Of a DNA stretch of 6,811 nucleotides, positions 1 to 5,525 are shown piece after piece. Each line of letters opens with the position of its first letter. Position 1 is the first letter of the stretch. The notes under the pieces are model-generated. The model saw nothing but the letters and a program-made list of their open reading frames with translations. It searched no databases and was not told the DNA's origin. The stretch is taken from assembly GCA_031285415.1 (NCBI GenBank), contig JAITWF010000006.1, forward strand, positions 1 through 6,811, read 5' to 3'. The DNA comes from Deferribacteraceae bacterium (GTDB taxonomy: Bacteria; Chrysiogenota; Deferribacteres; Deferribacterales; JAISNW01). Position numbers and translations under genes: made by a program.

Positions 1-439
1 CCACATTTGCACCAGAGTCGATCATCACAGAGTGTCCTGTCAATGAGGGGAGTATCGTTGCGATAGCTGGGCGGTCGATACCATCCATAGTGCGCAGGAT
101 AAGGTTCGCTGTCGCCATAACTGCGCCAGTGTTTCCTGCACTATAGAATGCGTCGCAGCTGCCATCTTTTACAAGCTTCAATCCCTCATGGAGTGAGGAA
201 TGACGCTTGCCCCTGACGATCTGCGAGGGCATGTCCGTCATTAACACAACCTGTTCAGCATGTTGAACGGTTATCCTAGGATCGCCGTTTGGCAGGTGCT
301 TTGCAAGCTCTGCACGAACAACCTCCTCTTGACCAACGAGGACTATCTGCGTATCGTAAGCACGTGCGGCAGCGATTGCACCTAAAACGATCTGTTCTGG
401 TGCGTGATCGCCCCCCATTGCGTCAATAGCTATTTTCAT
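1..439 (-). CDS. plsX: Phosphate acyltransferase PlsX, N-terminal part (runs off left edge)
   Basis: PlsX converts acyl-ACP and phosphate to acyl-phosphate, the acyl donor for PlsY in phosphatidic acid synthesis; it is a peripheral membrane protein. The visible 146 residues begin MKIAIDAMGGDHAPE, the family's hallmark N-terminus. They continue with SAGNTGA at about 100-106, RPAIAT at about 123-128 and DSGANV at the window edge, all conserved in PlsX. About 190 further residues of a normal ~330-residue protein should lie outside the window. The start is the ATG at 437-439, only 5 bp after the rpmF stop. A purine-rich GGAAGAG inside the end of rpmF lies about 11 nt upstream, so the two genes are probably translationally coupled. 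The order yceD-rpmF-plsX is a classic bacterial operon, usually followed by fabH (not visible here). Confidence 0.96.
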   Translation of the reverse strand, partial: MKIAIDAMGGDHAPEQIVLGAIAAARAYDTQIVLVGQEEVVRAELAKHLPNGDPRITVQHAEQVVLMTDMPSQIVRGKRHSSLHEGLKLVKDGSCDAFYSAGNTGAVMATANLILRTMDGIDRPAIATILPSLTGHSVMIDSGANV

Positions 440-444
440 AAAGA

Positions 445-627
445 TTAAAGCTCTTCCTTCTTAACAACTAGACGCTTATCGTAGTATCCGCAAGCTGGGC
501 ATACTGTGTGCGCCTGTTTTAGTTCGCCACAGTTAGAGCATTTGCCAGCTGCCAATGTTTCTGCATGGTGGTGGCTACGTCTGTGCCCCTGCTTTGATTT
601 TGTTACCTTCATCTTTGGGTTTCCCAT
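445..627 (-). CDS. rpmF: 50S ribosomal protein L32
   Basis: Ribosomal protein L32 is a small protein of the large subunit. The 60-residue product has the basic N-terminus MGNPKMKVTKSKQGHRRSHH and a zinc ribbon with CSNC (Cys30, Cys33) and CPAC (Cys43, Cys46). It is therefore the zinc-binding C+ form. Length and layout are normal for the family. The N-terminus differs slightly from the more usual MAVPK. The ATG start has a strong AAAGGAG Shine-Dalgarno (634-640 on the minus strand) 6 nt upstream. It lies between yceD and plsX, as in many bacteria. The 168-bp gap from yceD is unusually long for this operon and holds the hairpin cluster at 674-784. Confidence 0.97.
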   Translation of the reverse strand: MGNPKMKVTKSKQGHRRSHHHAETLAAGKCSNCGELKQAHTVCPACGYYDKRLVVKKEEL

Positions 628-673
628 TACAATCTCCTTTATCTTAATTCTGTATCTTTATGAATACATATAT

Positions 674-784
674 GCGGAGCTTTATCCTCGTGTGGCAAAG
701 CCACACTGCGGTACGCTCCTACGCCTTTGCCGCACTGCGCAAAGAAACTTTGCTCCGTTTGGCTCCGCGGCGAGCTAACGCTCG
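674..784. repeat. Cluster of short perfect hairpins between yceD and rpmF
   Basis: This is most of the 168-bp gap between yceD (ends 796) and rpmF (starts 627). It contains three compact perfect inverted repeats. One is 690-706 (7-bp stem GTGTGGC with loop AAA). The second is 739-753 (6-bp stem GCAAAG with loop AAA). The third is 771-784 (5-bp stem CGAGC with loop TAAC). An outer 7-bp inverted repeat, GCGGAGC at 674-680 and GCTCCGC at 762-768, brackets the first two. The block is clearly more GC-rich than the AT-rich DNA just beside rpmF (628-673). No hairpin is followed by a T run on either strand, so none looks like an intrinsic terminator. The likely reading is a REP-like or other non-autonomous palindromic element, or a processing/stability structure within the yceD-rpmF transcript. 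The hairpins are directly visible; repeat-family membership is inferred. Confidence 0.6.
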
Positions 785-795
785 TATCTACGCAC

Positions 796-1278
796 TTACT
801 TATTCTTTAACGCCTCTAAAGCCGCTAGTGGCGACCTTGTTGGTGTCTCTTTCTCCTCTTTATGCTCCACTCCAGCACAGTCGTTGGAGCAGAGCCTTTT
901 CAACGGTAGCTGCAAGATAACCTCTTGACGCAGAATATCATCTAGATCGATAAACTCTGGATCGGTGAGGTATATCTCGCCATCATCGTCTGTCATCTCA
1001 TACTCATCTGCAAAATCCGATGAGTCAATCTCTGGCTGAACCGATACCTCGATCTTCTGCTGTAGATCTATATCGGTAGGCTTCATACACCTATCGCACT
1101 TACAGTGAAGTGTAACAGATATATCGCCACGTAGATAGTACGAATCTTCACCAGCCTTCATTAGATCGCCATTAAAACCTTTGACGTCAACGGTTTCGCC
1201 GCCATCCTCAAAGCTAAATGCAGTATCTACAGGGGTTACATCTTCGTCTATCTCTTTATAAAATATCTTCATAGTCAT
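796..1278 (-). CDS. yceD: YceD family protein (DUF177), large rRNA accumulation/processing factor
   Basis: YceD (DUF177) proteins are linked to 23S rRNA accumulation in bacteria and in plastids; the molecular role is not fully settled. The 160-residue product shows the family pattern: an N-terminal beta-rich part, a CKCDRC cluster (Cys59, 61, 64), a long acidic middle (about 85-115) and the motif DLDDILRQEVILQLPLK (about 111-127). The second cysteine pair, Cys130 and Cys134, follows in CSNDCAG and could bind metal with the first cluster. The position directly upstream of rpmF and plsX supports the call strongly. Two start codons are possible: ATG at 1276-1278 (MTMKIF) and ATG at 1270-1272 (MKIF). 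The GAGGA Shine-Dalgarno lies 3 nt from the first and 9 nt from the second, so the shorter 158-residue form is a serious alternative. It is the first gene after the promoter at 1298-1326. Confidence 0.92.
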   Translation of the reverse strand: MTMKIFYKEIDEDVTPVDTAFSFEDGGETVDVKGFNGDLMKAGEDSYYLRGDISVTLHCKCDRCMKPTDIDLQQKIEVSVQPEIDSSDFADEYEMTDDDGEIYLTDPEFIDLDDILRQEVILQLPLKRLCSNDCAGVEHKEEKETPTRSPLAALEALKNK

Positions 1279-1297
1279 AGTTCCTCAAAGGGATATA

Positions 1298-1326
1298 TTT
1301 ATAATGAAATGTCTACCCCTTGTCAA
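1298..1326 (-). promoter_or_regulatory. Sigma70 promoter for yceD-rpmF-plsX
   Basis: On the minus strand a perfect -35 TTGACA (1321-1326) is followed after exactly 17 bp by TATAAA (1298-1303), five of six matches to TATAAT. Transcription would begin near 1290-1294, giving a very short leader of about 12-16 nt before the yceD ATG. An inverted repeat, TTGTCA at 1320-1325 and TGACAA at 1342-1347, overlaps the -35 and could be an operator; that is only a suggestion. The rest of the divergent intergenic space (1327-1429) is AT-rich. It must also hold the promoter for the plus-strand genes, for which TATATA-like sequence at 1396-1403 is the only weak candidate. Confidence 0.8.
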
Positions 1327-1429
1327 GAGTCAAATAAAATCTGACAATCTATCAGTTGGTTACGAATAGTAGTAGAAAAATTAAAAACTTTTATGTATAT
1401 ATAGCATAAGTTATTAGAGAGGTAAAGAG

Positions 1430-1738
1430 ATGCAATACGATATTCGATTAATAAAGCTTGTAAGTAGCGAGACCGTTATGGGGCATTTCAACGCCACCAC
1501 CAATACATTAGAGGATGTAGTGATAATTCAGGCTATGCCAACTGCTTCGGGCAGTGTACAGCTTGCTATGCTCCCATTCGGCTTCCCATACGAAGAGGAG
1601 ATCCATGCAAAGATTGAGGCTAGACACTTCTTGTACGAGTATAAAAATACTCCAGAGGAGCTTAAAAATAAATATATCGAAGCGAAGAGCAGTATCAAGA
1701 TAGCTCCTAGCGGCGGTGGGAGTGGATTAATATTATAA
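1430..1738 (+). CDS. Small conserved-looking protein of unknown function, possible Sm-like beta-barrel
   Basis: I do not firmly recognise this 102-residue protein. It is soluble, with no signal peptide or membrane segment. The first half (IRLIKLVSSETVMGHFNATTN, 5-25, written here only in outline) has the strand-turn-strand pattern IKLxSxExVxG. A hydrophobic strand VVIIQAMP follows at about 30-37, then VQLAMLPFGFPYEEEI at about 43-58, a region HFLYEY at about 66-71, and a helix PEELKNKYIEA at about 75-85. The tail is Gly/Ser-rich, PSGGGSGLIL. The motif order of residue-exchange strands, a Pro-rich loop, and Pro-x-x-x-x-x-x-Tyr near the end resembles small Sm-like beta-barrel proteins known from phages and some bacteria; this is inference by pattern only. 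The ATG has AGAGG (1418-1422) 7 nt upstream. The stop codon overlaps the proposed dapF start, so the two are probably co-translated. It is first in the plus-strand operon. Confidence 0.82.
   Translation: MQYDIRLIKLVSSETVMGHFNATTNTLEDVVIIQAMPTASGSVQLAMLPFGFPYEEEIHAKIEARHFLYEYKNTPEELKNKYIEAKSSIKIAPSGGGSGLIL
1719..1734 (+). promoter_or_regulatory. Ribosome binding site and AUU start codon of dapF
   Basis: GGAG at 1719-1722, inside the last codons of the upstream gene, is followed after 9 nt by ATT at 1732-1734. In this frame the next upstream stop is TAG at 1708-1710. Between that stop and the codons of the essential GNDF motif there is no ATG, GTG or TTG. The only near-cognate codons are ATT 1726, ATT 1732 and ATA 1735, with spacings from GGAG of 3, 9 and 12 nt. 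ATT 1732 is the best placed, and it overlaps the TAA (1736-1738) of the upstream gene. This is what decides the dapF start; initiation at AUU is inferred, not observed. Confidence 0.55.
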
Positions 1739-2502
1739 ACTATTCAAAATTTACTGGCAGTGGCAACGACTTTATTATAATTGATAATATGGATCTGCAC
1801 CACTCTGCTACCGACATACAGAAGATTGTGGCGAAGGTGTGCGCTAGAGGGCTATCGATCGGTGCCGATGGGCTTATTATGCTTGAACCGTGCGATACTG
1901 CCGACTTTCAGTGGCGATTCTTTAACTCCGATGGTGGTGATGATGCAACTATGTGTGGCAATGGGGCTAGATGTGCCGCCAGATTCGCCTATCTAAAGGG
2001 ATACGCCGGCGTAACGATGAGCTTCCTGACAGGGGCTGGCATTATCAGGGCGGAGATCAAGGAGGCACCGAATGTAAAGGTGCAGCTGACACAGTATAAA
2101 GATATGGAGATCGAGCATGCTGGTGGCTTTGTGGATACAGGTGTGCCACATGTGGTGATCTTTGAGGATGAGATCGAAAACGTTGATATGAATAATGTTG
2201 GCAAGAGGCTTCGGCATGAGCGCAACGCTAATATAAACTTCGTTAAGGTGCTCGGTACACATTCGCTACGTGTGCGCACCTATGAGCGAGGGGTGGAGTC
2301 GGAAACGCTTGCCTGCGGTACAGGATCTGTTGCAAGCACACTGATCGCTATAGAGAAGGGGTTTGCTAGCTCTCCTGTGAATATAAAAACATCTGGCGGA
2401 ATAGATCTTACGGTATATAAAGAGGGCAACGATACCTATCTAGAGGGTGAGGCACGGCTCGTTACCGAAGGGGTGATACTGCCAGAGGGTGTAAATTATT
2501 AA
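1732..2502 (+). CDS. dapF: Diaminopimelate epimerase DapF (probable AUU start)
   Basis: DapF interconverts LL- and meso-diaminopimelate in lysine and peptidoglycan precursor synthesis. It is cytosolic, cofactor-free and uses two catalytic cysteines. Both are present: MCGNGARC (Cys75 in the 256-residue form) and ESETLACGTGSVAS (Cys195). Other signatures are the substrate-binding GSGNDFIIID at about 9-18, GADGLIML, FFNSDGGDDATMCGNG, NANINFV and RTYERGVE. The first ATG, at 1789, would remove the whole GNDF segment, including the Asn that binds substrate in this family, and leave only 237 residues. Translation therefore most likely starts at ATT 1732, giving MINYSKFTGSGNDF, close to the usual MKFTKMHGLGNDF. 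The protein is slightly short for DapF (usually about 270-290). The stop codon directly abuts the ATG of the following exporter gene, so this is the middle of a three-gene unit. Confidence 0.94.
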   Translation: MINYSKFTGSGNDFIIIDNMDLHHSATDIQKIVAKVCARGLSIGADGLIMLEPCDTADFQWRFFNSDGGDDATMCGNGARCAARFAYLKGYAGVTMSFLTGAGIIRAEIKEAPNVKVQLTQYKDMEIEHAGGFVDTGVPHVVIFEDEIENVDMNNVGKRLRHERNANINFVKVLGTHSLRVRTYERGVESETLACGTGSVASTLIAIEKGFASSPVNIKTSGGIDLTVYKEGNDTYLEGEARLVTEGVILPEGVNY

Positions 2503-4218
2503 ATGTTAAAGAAACTTTGGAAATATTTTGATCCGTATAAATTTCTGCTTCTGCTAACGCTCCTTATGTCGGCTGTGGCGGCGGCTACCGATGGTGCGCT
2601 TGCATATATCGTGAAACCTACGCTAGATGGTATCTTTATCGAGAAGAACTCTGATCTATTAAAGATACTACCCTTTGCAATAATTGGGCTATACACCGCC
2701 AAGAGTTTGCTTCGTTTCGCTCTAAACTACACTATGCGATATATGGGGCAGAGGGTGGTACAGCGGATCAGAAATGATCTCTATACAAAGCTTATCTATC
2801 TGCCGATTCGCTTCTTTAGCGATAACTCTACCGGCGTGCTGATGAGCCGTATTACCAACGATGTGAATATGATGCAATCCTCTATCCCTACGATTGTAGC
2901 GGTTGTGAGAGACCTGTTAACGGTTGTAGGGCTTATATGTGTTATATTTTATATGAACGCAAAGATGGCAGTATTTGCGATCTTAGTATACCCGATCTTT
3001 ATCCACCCATTCGTGCTTTTGAGCAAGAAGATCCGTAAATATAGCAAGAAGGGGCAGGAGCATATGGGCGACCTCACCTCTGTGTTGCAGGAGACCTTTA
3101 CAGGGATCAGGGTGGTGAAGGCGTTTGTGCAGGAGCCGAAGGAGGCGAAGCGGTTTGAGGAGGTGAACGGCAACGTCGTGAAGTTTGCCCTCAAGGCGGC
3201 TATTGCGGCGGAGGTGACATCCCCTATGATGGAGATCGTTGCTTCGCTAGGTATTGCAGCGATTATCGCCTACGGCGGCTCGCAGGTTATCGGTGGAGAG
3301 ACTACCCCTGGCGCATTTTTTGCCTTCCTAGCAGCTGTAACTATGGTATATGAGCCTGTTAAGCGGCTTGGAAACTCGAATAGCACTATTCAGCAGGCGT
3401 TAGCCTCGGCGGAGCGAGTCTTTGAGGTGCTAGATCAAGATAACGAGATCCTCGATAACGACGGCACAGCGGAGTGCAATGCAAAGGGTAAGGCGGTGGA
3501 GTTTCGCAATATCAACTTTCGATATCATACCGACGAGCCGTTTGTGCTAAAAAATATTAATTTATCTGTCCCTGCTGGGGTAAAGGTCGCATTTGTGGGG
3601 CATTCTGGTGCAGGAAAGAGTACGATCGCCAATCTGGTGCCACGTTTTTACGATGTAACGGAGGGGGAGCTACTGATCGGCGGCGTGGATCTGCGTGAGT
3701 ATCAGGTACACTCTCTGCGAGAGAATATCGGATATGTGTCGCAGGAGCCGTTCCTATTTAACGATTCAGTTTTTAATAATATAGCGTACTCTAGCGAACC
3801 GTATACACAGGAGCAGGTGGAAGAGGCGGCTAGAGCGGCGTTTGCGCACGATTTTATTACAAATCTCTCCGAAGGGTATGAGACTGTGATCGGTGAACGA
3901 GGGGTACGCCTCTCTGGTGGACAGAAGCAGAGATTGACTATCGCAAGGGCGTTGTTGAAGAATCCGCCGATACTGATCCTCGATGAGGCTACAAGCTCGC
4001 TCGATACGGAGTCCGAGAGGGAGGTTCAGAGGGCGTTGGATAATCTAATGCTCGGTAGAACATCATTTATAATCGCGCACCGCCTGACGACCGTCATAAA
4101 TGCCGATATGATCGTGGTGCTTGATCACGGCGAAATTCAGGCAGTTGGCAGGCATGCAGAGCTATTAGAGAGCTGCGAAATATATAGAAATTTATATCAG
4201 ATGCAGAGTAGTTCTTGA
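2503..4218 (+). CDS. msbA: MsbA-like lipid/lipid A ABC exporter (fused membrane and ATPase domains)
   Basis: This is a half-transporter of the ABC exporter class that would work as a homodimer in the inner membrane. MsbA flips lipid A core or phospholipid to the outer leaflet. The 571-residue length is right for MsbA (about 580). The membrane domain occupies about 1-310, with hydrophobic segments near 14-35, 55-75, 128-150, 154-174, 242-262 and 268-284, and the coupling stretch GIRVVKAF at 201-208. The ATPase domain (about 330-571) carries Walker A GHSGAGKST (366-374), the Q-loop YVSQEPFLF (Gln414), the signature LSGGQKQR (470-477), Walker B LILDEA (491-496) with Glu495, and the switch His526 in IIAHRLTTV. 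The ATG begins immediately after the dapF TAA. AGAGGG lies 13 nt upstream, which is far, so coupling to dapF is likely. Substrate is inferred from similarity; a different lipid or peptide exporter of the same class remains possible. Confidence 0.9.
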   Translation: MLKKLWKYFDPYKFLLLLTLLMSAVAAATDGALAYIVKPTLDGIFIEKNSDLLKILPFAIIGLYTAKSLLRFALNYTMRYMGQRVVQRIRNDLYTKLIYLPIRFFSDNSTGVLMSRITNDVNMMQSSIPTIVAVVRDLLTVVGLICVIFYMNAKMAVFAILVYPIFIHPFVLLSKKIRKYSKKGQEHMGDLTSVLQETFTGIRVVKAFVQEPKEAKRFEEVNGNVVKFALKAAIAAEVTSPMMEIVASLGIAAIIAYGGSQVIGGETTPGAFFAFLAAVTMVYEPVKRLGNSNSTIQQALASAERVFEVLDQDNEILDNDGTAECNAKGKAVEFRNINFRYHTDEPFVLKNINLSVPAGVKVAFVGHSGAGKSTIANLVPRFYDVTEGELLIGGVDLREYQVHSLRENIGYVSQEPFLFNDSVFNNIAYSSEPYTQEQVEEAARAAFAHDFITNLSEGYETVIGERGVRLSGGQKQRLTIARALLKNPPILILDEATSSLDTESEREVQRALDNLMLGRTSFIIAHRLTTVINADMIVVLDHGEIQAVGRHAELLESCEIYRNLYQMQSSS

Positions 4219-4243
4219 CTATTTTAATCGCATTTGCTATAAG
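4215..4243 (+). promoter_or_regulatory. Extended -10 sigma70 promoter for rpsF-ssb-rpsR
   Basis: TTGACT (4215-4220; five of six to TTGACA) is followed after 17 bp by TATAAG (4238-4243; five of six to TATAAT). TGC immediately before the -10 (4235-4237) is an extended -10. The -35 overlaps the TGA stop of the exporter gene (4216-4218). Transcription would start near 4248-4250, giving a leader of about 57 nt. There is no terminator between the exporter gene and this promoter, so readthrough from the upstream operon is also likely. Confidence 0.8.
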
Positions 4244-4249
4244 TCAAAT

Positions 4250-4308
4250 CCCCTTGCTATGCTATCTCAATGGGCGTGGCTAAATAACCATAAGGAGGAG
4301 AAATCTTG
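4250..4308 (+). promoter_or_regulatory. rpsF 5' leader with strong Shine-Dalgarno and UUG start
   Basis: AAGGAGGAG (4292-4300) lies 5 nt before a TTG start codon at 4306-4308; no in-frame ATG competes that would keep the conserved MRTYET start of S6. In the leader, CCTT (4252-4255) and ATGG (4270-4273) can pair with the contiguous CCATAAGG (4288-4295), which would cover the 5' part of the Shine-Dalgarno. rpsF leaders in many bacteria bind the S6:S18 complex for autoregulation, but I cannot show the conserved features of that motif here, so the regulatory reading is only a possibility. Confidence 0.5.
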
Positions 4309-4728
4309 AGAACATATGAAACTATCTTTGTGCTTAATCCAGAGTTAGGCGCAGACGCTCAGACAGAGCAGATCGAGTTTTACAAAAAAAGCATTACAGA
4401 CAACGGCGGCGAAATTATCAACCACGAACCGTGGGGGAAACTTACCCTTGCGTACAAGATTGAGAAATTTTCAGAGGGGATCTATAATCTGATCCAGTTC
4501 AAAGCTGCTACAGAGTACGTTGCAGAGCTTGAAAAACGCTACAAATTCAATGAAAACGTTCTTCGCTACGTAGTCGTTATGATCGACGAGAAGAAGTTTA
4601 AACTGAAGCCTCGCAAAGACCCTGTTAAACGTGCATATAAGCCGAAACGTGAAGATCAGGCAGAGGAGTCTATCGACGCTGAATTTATGGATCCAGCTGA
4701 GGCAGAAGAGGCAGCTGACGAAGAGTAG
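4306..4728 (+). CDS. rpsF: 30S ribosomal protein S6
   Basis: Ribosomal protein S6 binds 16S rRNA together with S18 on the platform of the small subunit. The 140-residue product starts with MRTYETIFVLNPEL. It contains WGKLTLAYKIEKFSEGIYNL (about 43-62) and VLRYVVVMIDE (about 85-95), all typical S6 strands and helices. After residue 100 comes a basic stretch (KPRKDPVKRAYKPKRE), then a strongly acidic tail rich in Glu, Asp and Ala (about 118-140). This makes it longer than the usual 95-130; acidic tails of variable length are common in S6. The start codon is TTG behind an excellent Shine-Dalgarno. It is the first gene of the rpsF-ssb-rpsR unit and ssb follows after 14 bp. Confidence 0.97.
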   Translation: MRTYETIFVLNPELGADAQTEQIEFYKKSITDNGGEIINHEPWGKLTLAYKIEKFSEGIYNLIQFKAATEYVAELEKRYKFNENVLRYVVVMIDEKKFKLKPRKDPVKRAYKPKREDQAEESIDAEFMDPAEAEEAADEE

Positions 4729-4742
4729 ACAGGAGTTGTGCT

Positions 4743-5159
4743 ATGGCGTCATTTAACAAAGTAGTTCTTTTAGGCAATGTAGTCCGCAATCCAGAGATTC
4801 GCTACGCTCCAGGCAGCAATAATCTGCCGATAGCACGCACAGCTCTTGCGGTTAGCCGTAAATATAAAGATAAAGAAGAGACTATGTTTATCGACATAGT
4901 CGTATTTGGCAAGCTAGCAGAGGTATTAGAATCGTACGCTACGCAAGGCACACCGCTACTCGTTGAGGGCAGACTCAGCCAGAATAAGTGGGAGCAGGAT
5001 GGCGTAAAACGTTCTAAACACGAGATAATTGTCGATTCATTCCAGCTACTGGGAGGTCGCAAAGATCGTGCAGCAGACGATAACTCTATGCATAACGCTG
5101 GCAGCGATTCAAGTTTTTCAGCGTCGTCGGATATCGATGACGACGATATACCTTTTTAG
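4743..5159 (+). CDS. ssb: Single-stranded DNA-binding protein SSB
   Basis: SSB coats single-stranded DNA during replication, repair and recombination, normally as a tetramer, and recruits partners through its C-terminal tip. The 138-residue protein has the OB fold at about 1-104, with FNKVVLLGNVVRNPEIRY, TALAVSR, FIDIVVFGKLAE and the LVEGRLSQNKWEQDG loop. A short Ser/Asp-rich flexible linker (about 105-130) follows, then the canonical acidic tip DDDDIPF. The linker is short but the domain order is complete. The ATG at 4743 has AGGAG (4731-4735) 7 nt upstream. It lies between rpsF and rpsR, the usual arrangement. The Shine-Dalgarno of rpsR overlaps its stop codon, so expression of the three genes should be tightly linked. 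Confidence 0.97.
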   Translation: MASFNKVVLLGNVVRNPEIRYAPGSNNLPIARTALAVSRKYKDKEETMFIDIVVFGKLAEVLESYATQGTPLLVEGRLSQNKWEQDGVKRSKHEIIVDSFQLLGGRKDRAADDNSMHNAGSDSSFSASSDIDDDDIPF

Positions 5160-5170
5160 GAGATTTCAAC

Positions 5171-5401
5171 ATGGCTATGATAAAAAAACGTTTTCAGAAT
5201 AAGAAAGTATGCAGATTTTGCACCGATAAAATTGATATAGACTATAAAGATGCACGCCTTATGCGCCAGTTCATCACTGAGCGTGGCAAGATTATGCCTC
5301 GCCGTGTGACAGGCACATGTGCAAAACACCAGCGTCACCTTGCGATTGCGATCAAAACCGCTCGTGTGATTGCGCTCGTTCCATTCAGCGCAGGGCAGTA
5401 A
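5171..5401 (+). CDS. rpsR: 30S ribosomal protein S18
   Basis: S18 pairs with S6 on the small-subunit platform. The 76-residue product has the expected KKVCRFCTDKIDIDYKDARL (about 11-30), FITERGKIMPRR (about 34-45) and TGTCAKHQRHLAIAIKTAR (about 47-65) segments. Cys14, Cys17 and Cys50, with His53 nearby, make this the cysteine-containing C+ type that may bind zinc. The C-terminus VPFSAGQ replaces the more usual LPF or LPYT ending. The ATG at 5171 is preceded by AGGAG (5158-5162), which overlaps the ssb stop, at 8 nt spacing; a second ATG at 5177 is less well placed. Confidence 0.97.
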   Translation: MAMIKKRFQNKKVCRFCTDKIDIDYKDARLMRQFITERGKIMPRRVTGTCAKHQRHLAIAIKTARVIALVPFSAGQ

Positions 5402-5504
5402 GGGTACCTACCCCTCCCCGAAACACGTTGTGTTTCGACCCTCCCTCAAGGGGAGGGTGTTTAGGGAGTCGAATGTAGGGGCGGGGTTAGCTCGCCCTAA
5501 TTCG
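5402..5504. repeat. Palindromic REP-like element between rpsR and the DUF2232 gene
   Basis: This fills most of the 124-bp gap after rpsR. It holds a perfect hairpin at 5419-5437 (8-bp stem CGAAACAC with loop GTT). Next to it is a second at 5438-5458 (8-bp stem ACCCTCCC with loop TCAAG). In an alternative fold, CCCTCCCC at 5412-5419 pairs with GGGGAGGG at 5450-5457 and encloses the first hairpin. A third, imperfect hairpin spans 5470-5504: CGAAT pairs with ATTCG and TAGGG with CCCTA, with bulged G residues. The C-rich/G-rich arms and the GTAGGGGCGGGG-type arm resemble short dispersed palindromic repeats seen in many bacterial genomes. Family membership is from memory of that style of repeat. 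No T run follows, so it is not a typical terminator, but it could attenuate or protect the rpsF-ssb-rpsR transcript. Confidence 0.7.
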
Positions 5505-5525
5505 GTGGGGGGTGTCGGTTTATTT

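Noticed and set aside
506..920. Plus-strand ORFs (506-778 and 660-920) opposite rpmF, the hairpin block and yceD
   Set aside because: They are antisense to well-supported genes, have no family resemblance, and include translated hairpin repeats.
1789..1791. ATG 1789 as the dapF start
   Set aside because: It removes the GNDF substrate-binding motif that is clearly encoded in the same frame just upstream.
1989..2279. Minus-strand ORFs inside dapF
   Set aside because: Shadows of the dapF coding sequence; no plausible ribosome binding site or recognisable product.
4255..4263. Second promoter with an extended -10 (TGC TATGCT) upstream of rpsF
   Set aside because: No -35 at suitable spacing, and only four of six -10 matches; the promoter at 4215-4243 is far better.
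5419..5458. Intrinsic terminator after rpsR
   Set aside because: The stems are strong, but no T run follows on either strand (the second stem is followed by GTTTAGGG), so a standard rho-independent terminator is not supported.
5370..5525. ATG 5370 as start of the DUF2232 gene (349 residues)
   Set aside because: It overlaps the rpsR coding region, and the extra 52 residues translate the palindromic repeat; hydrophobic family-like sequence begins only at ATG 5526.
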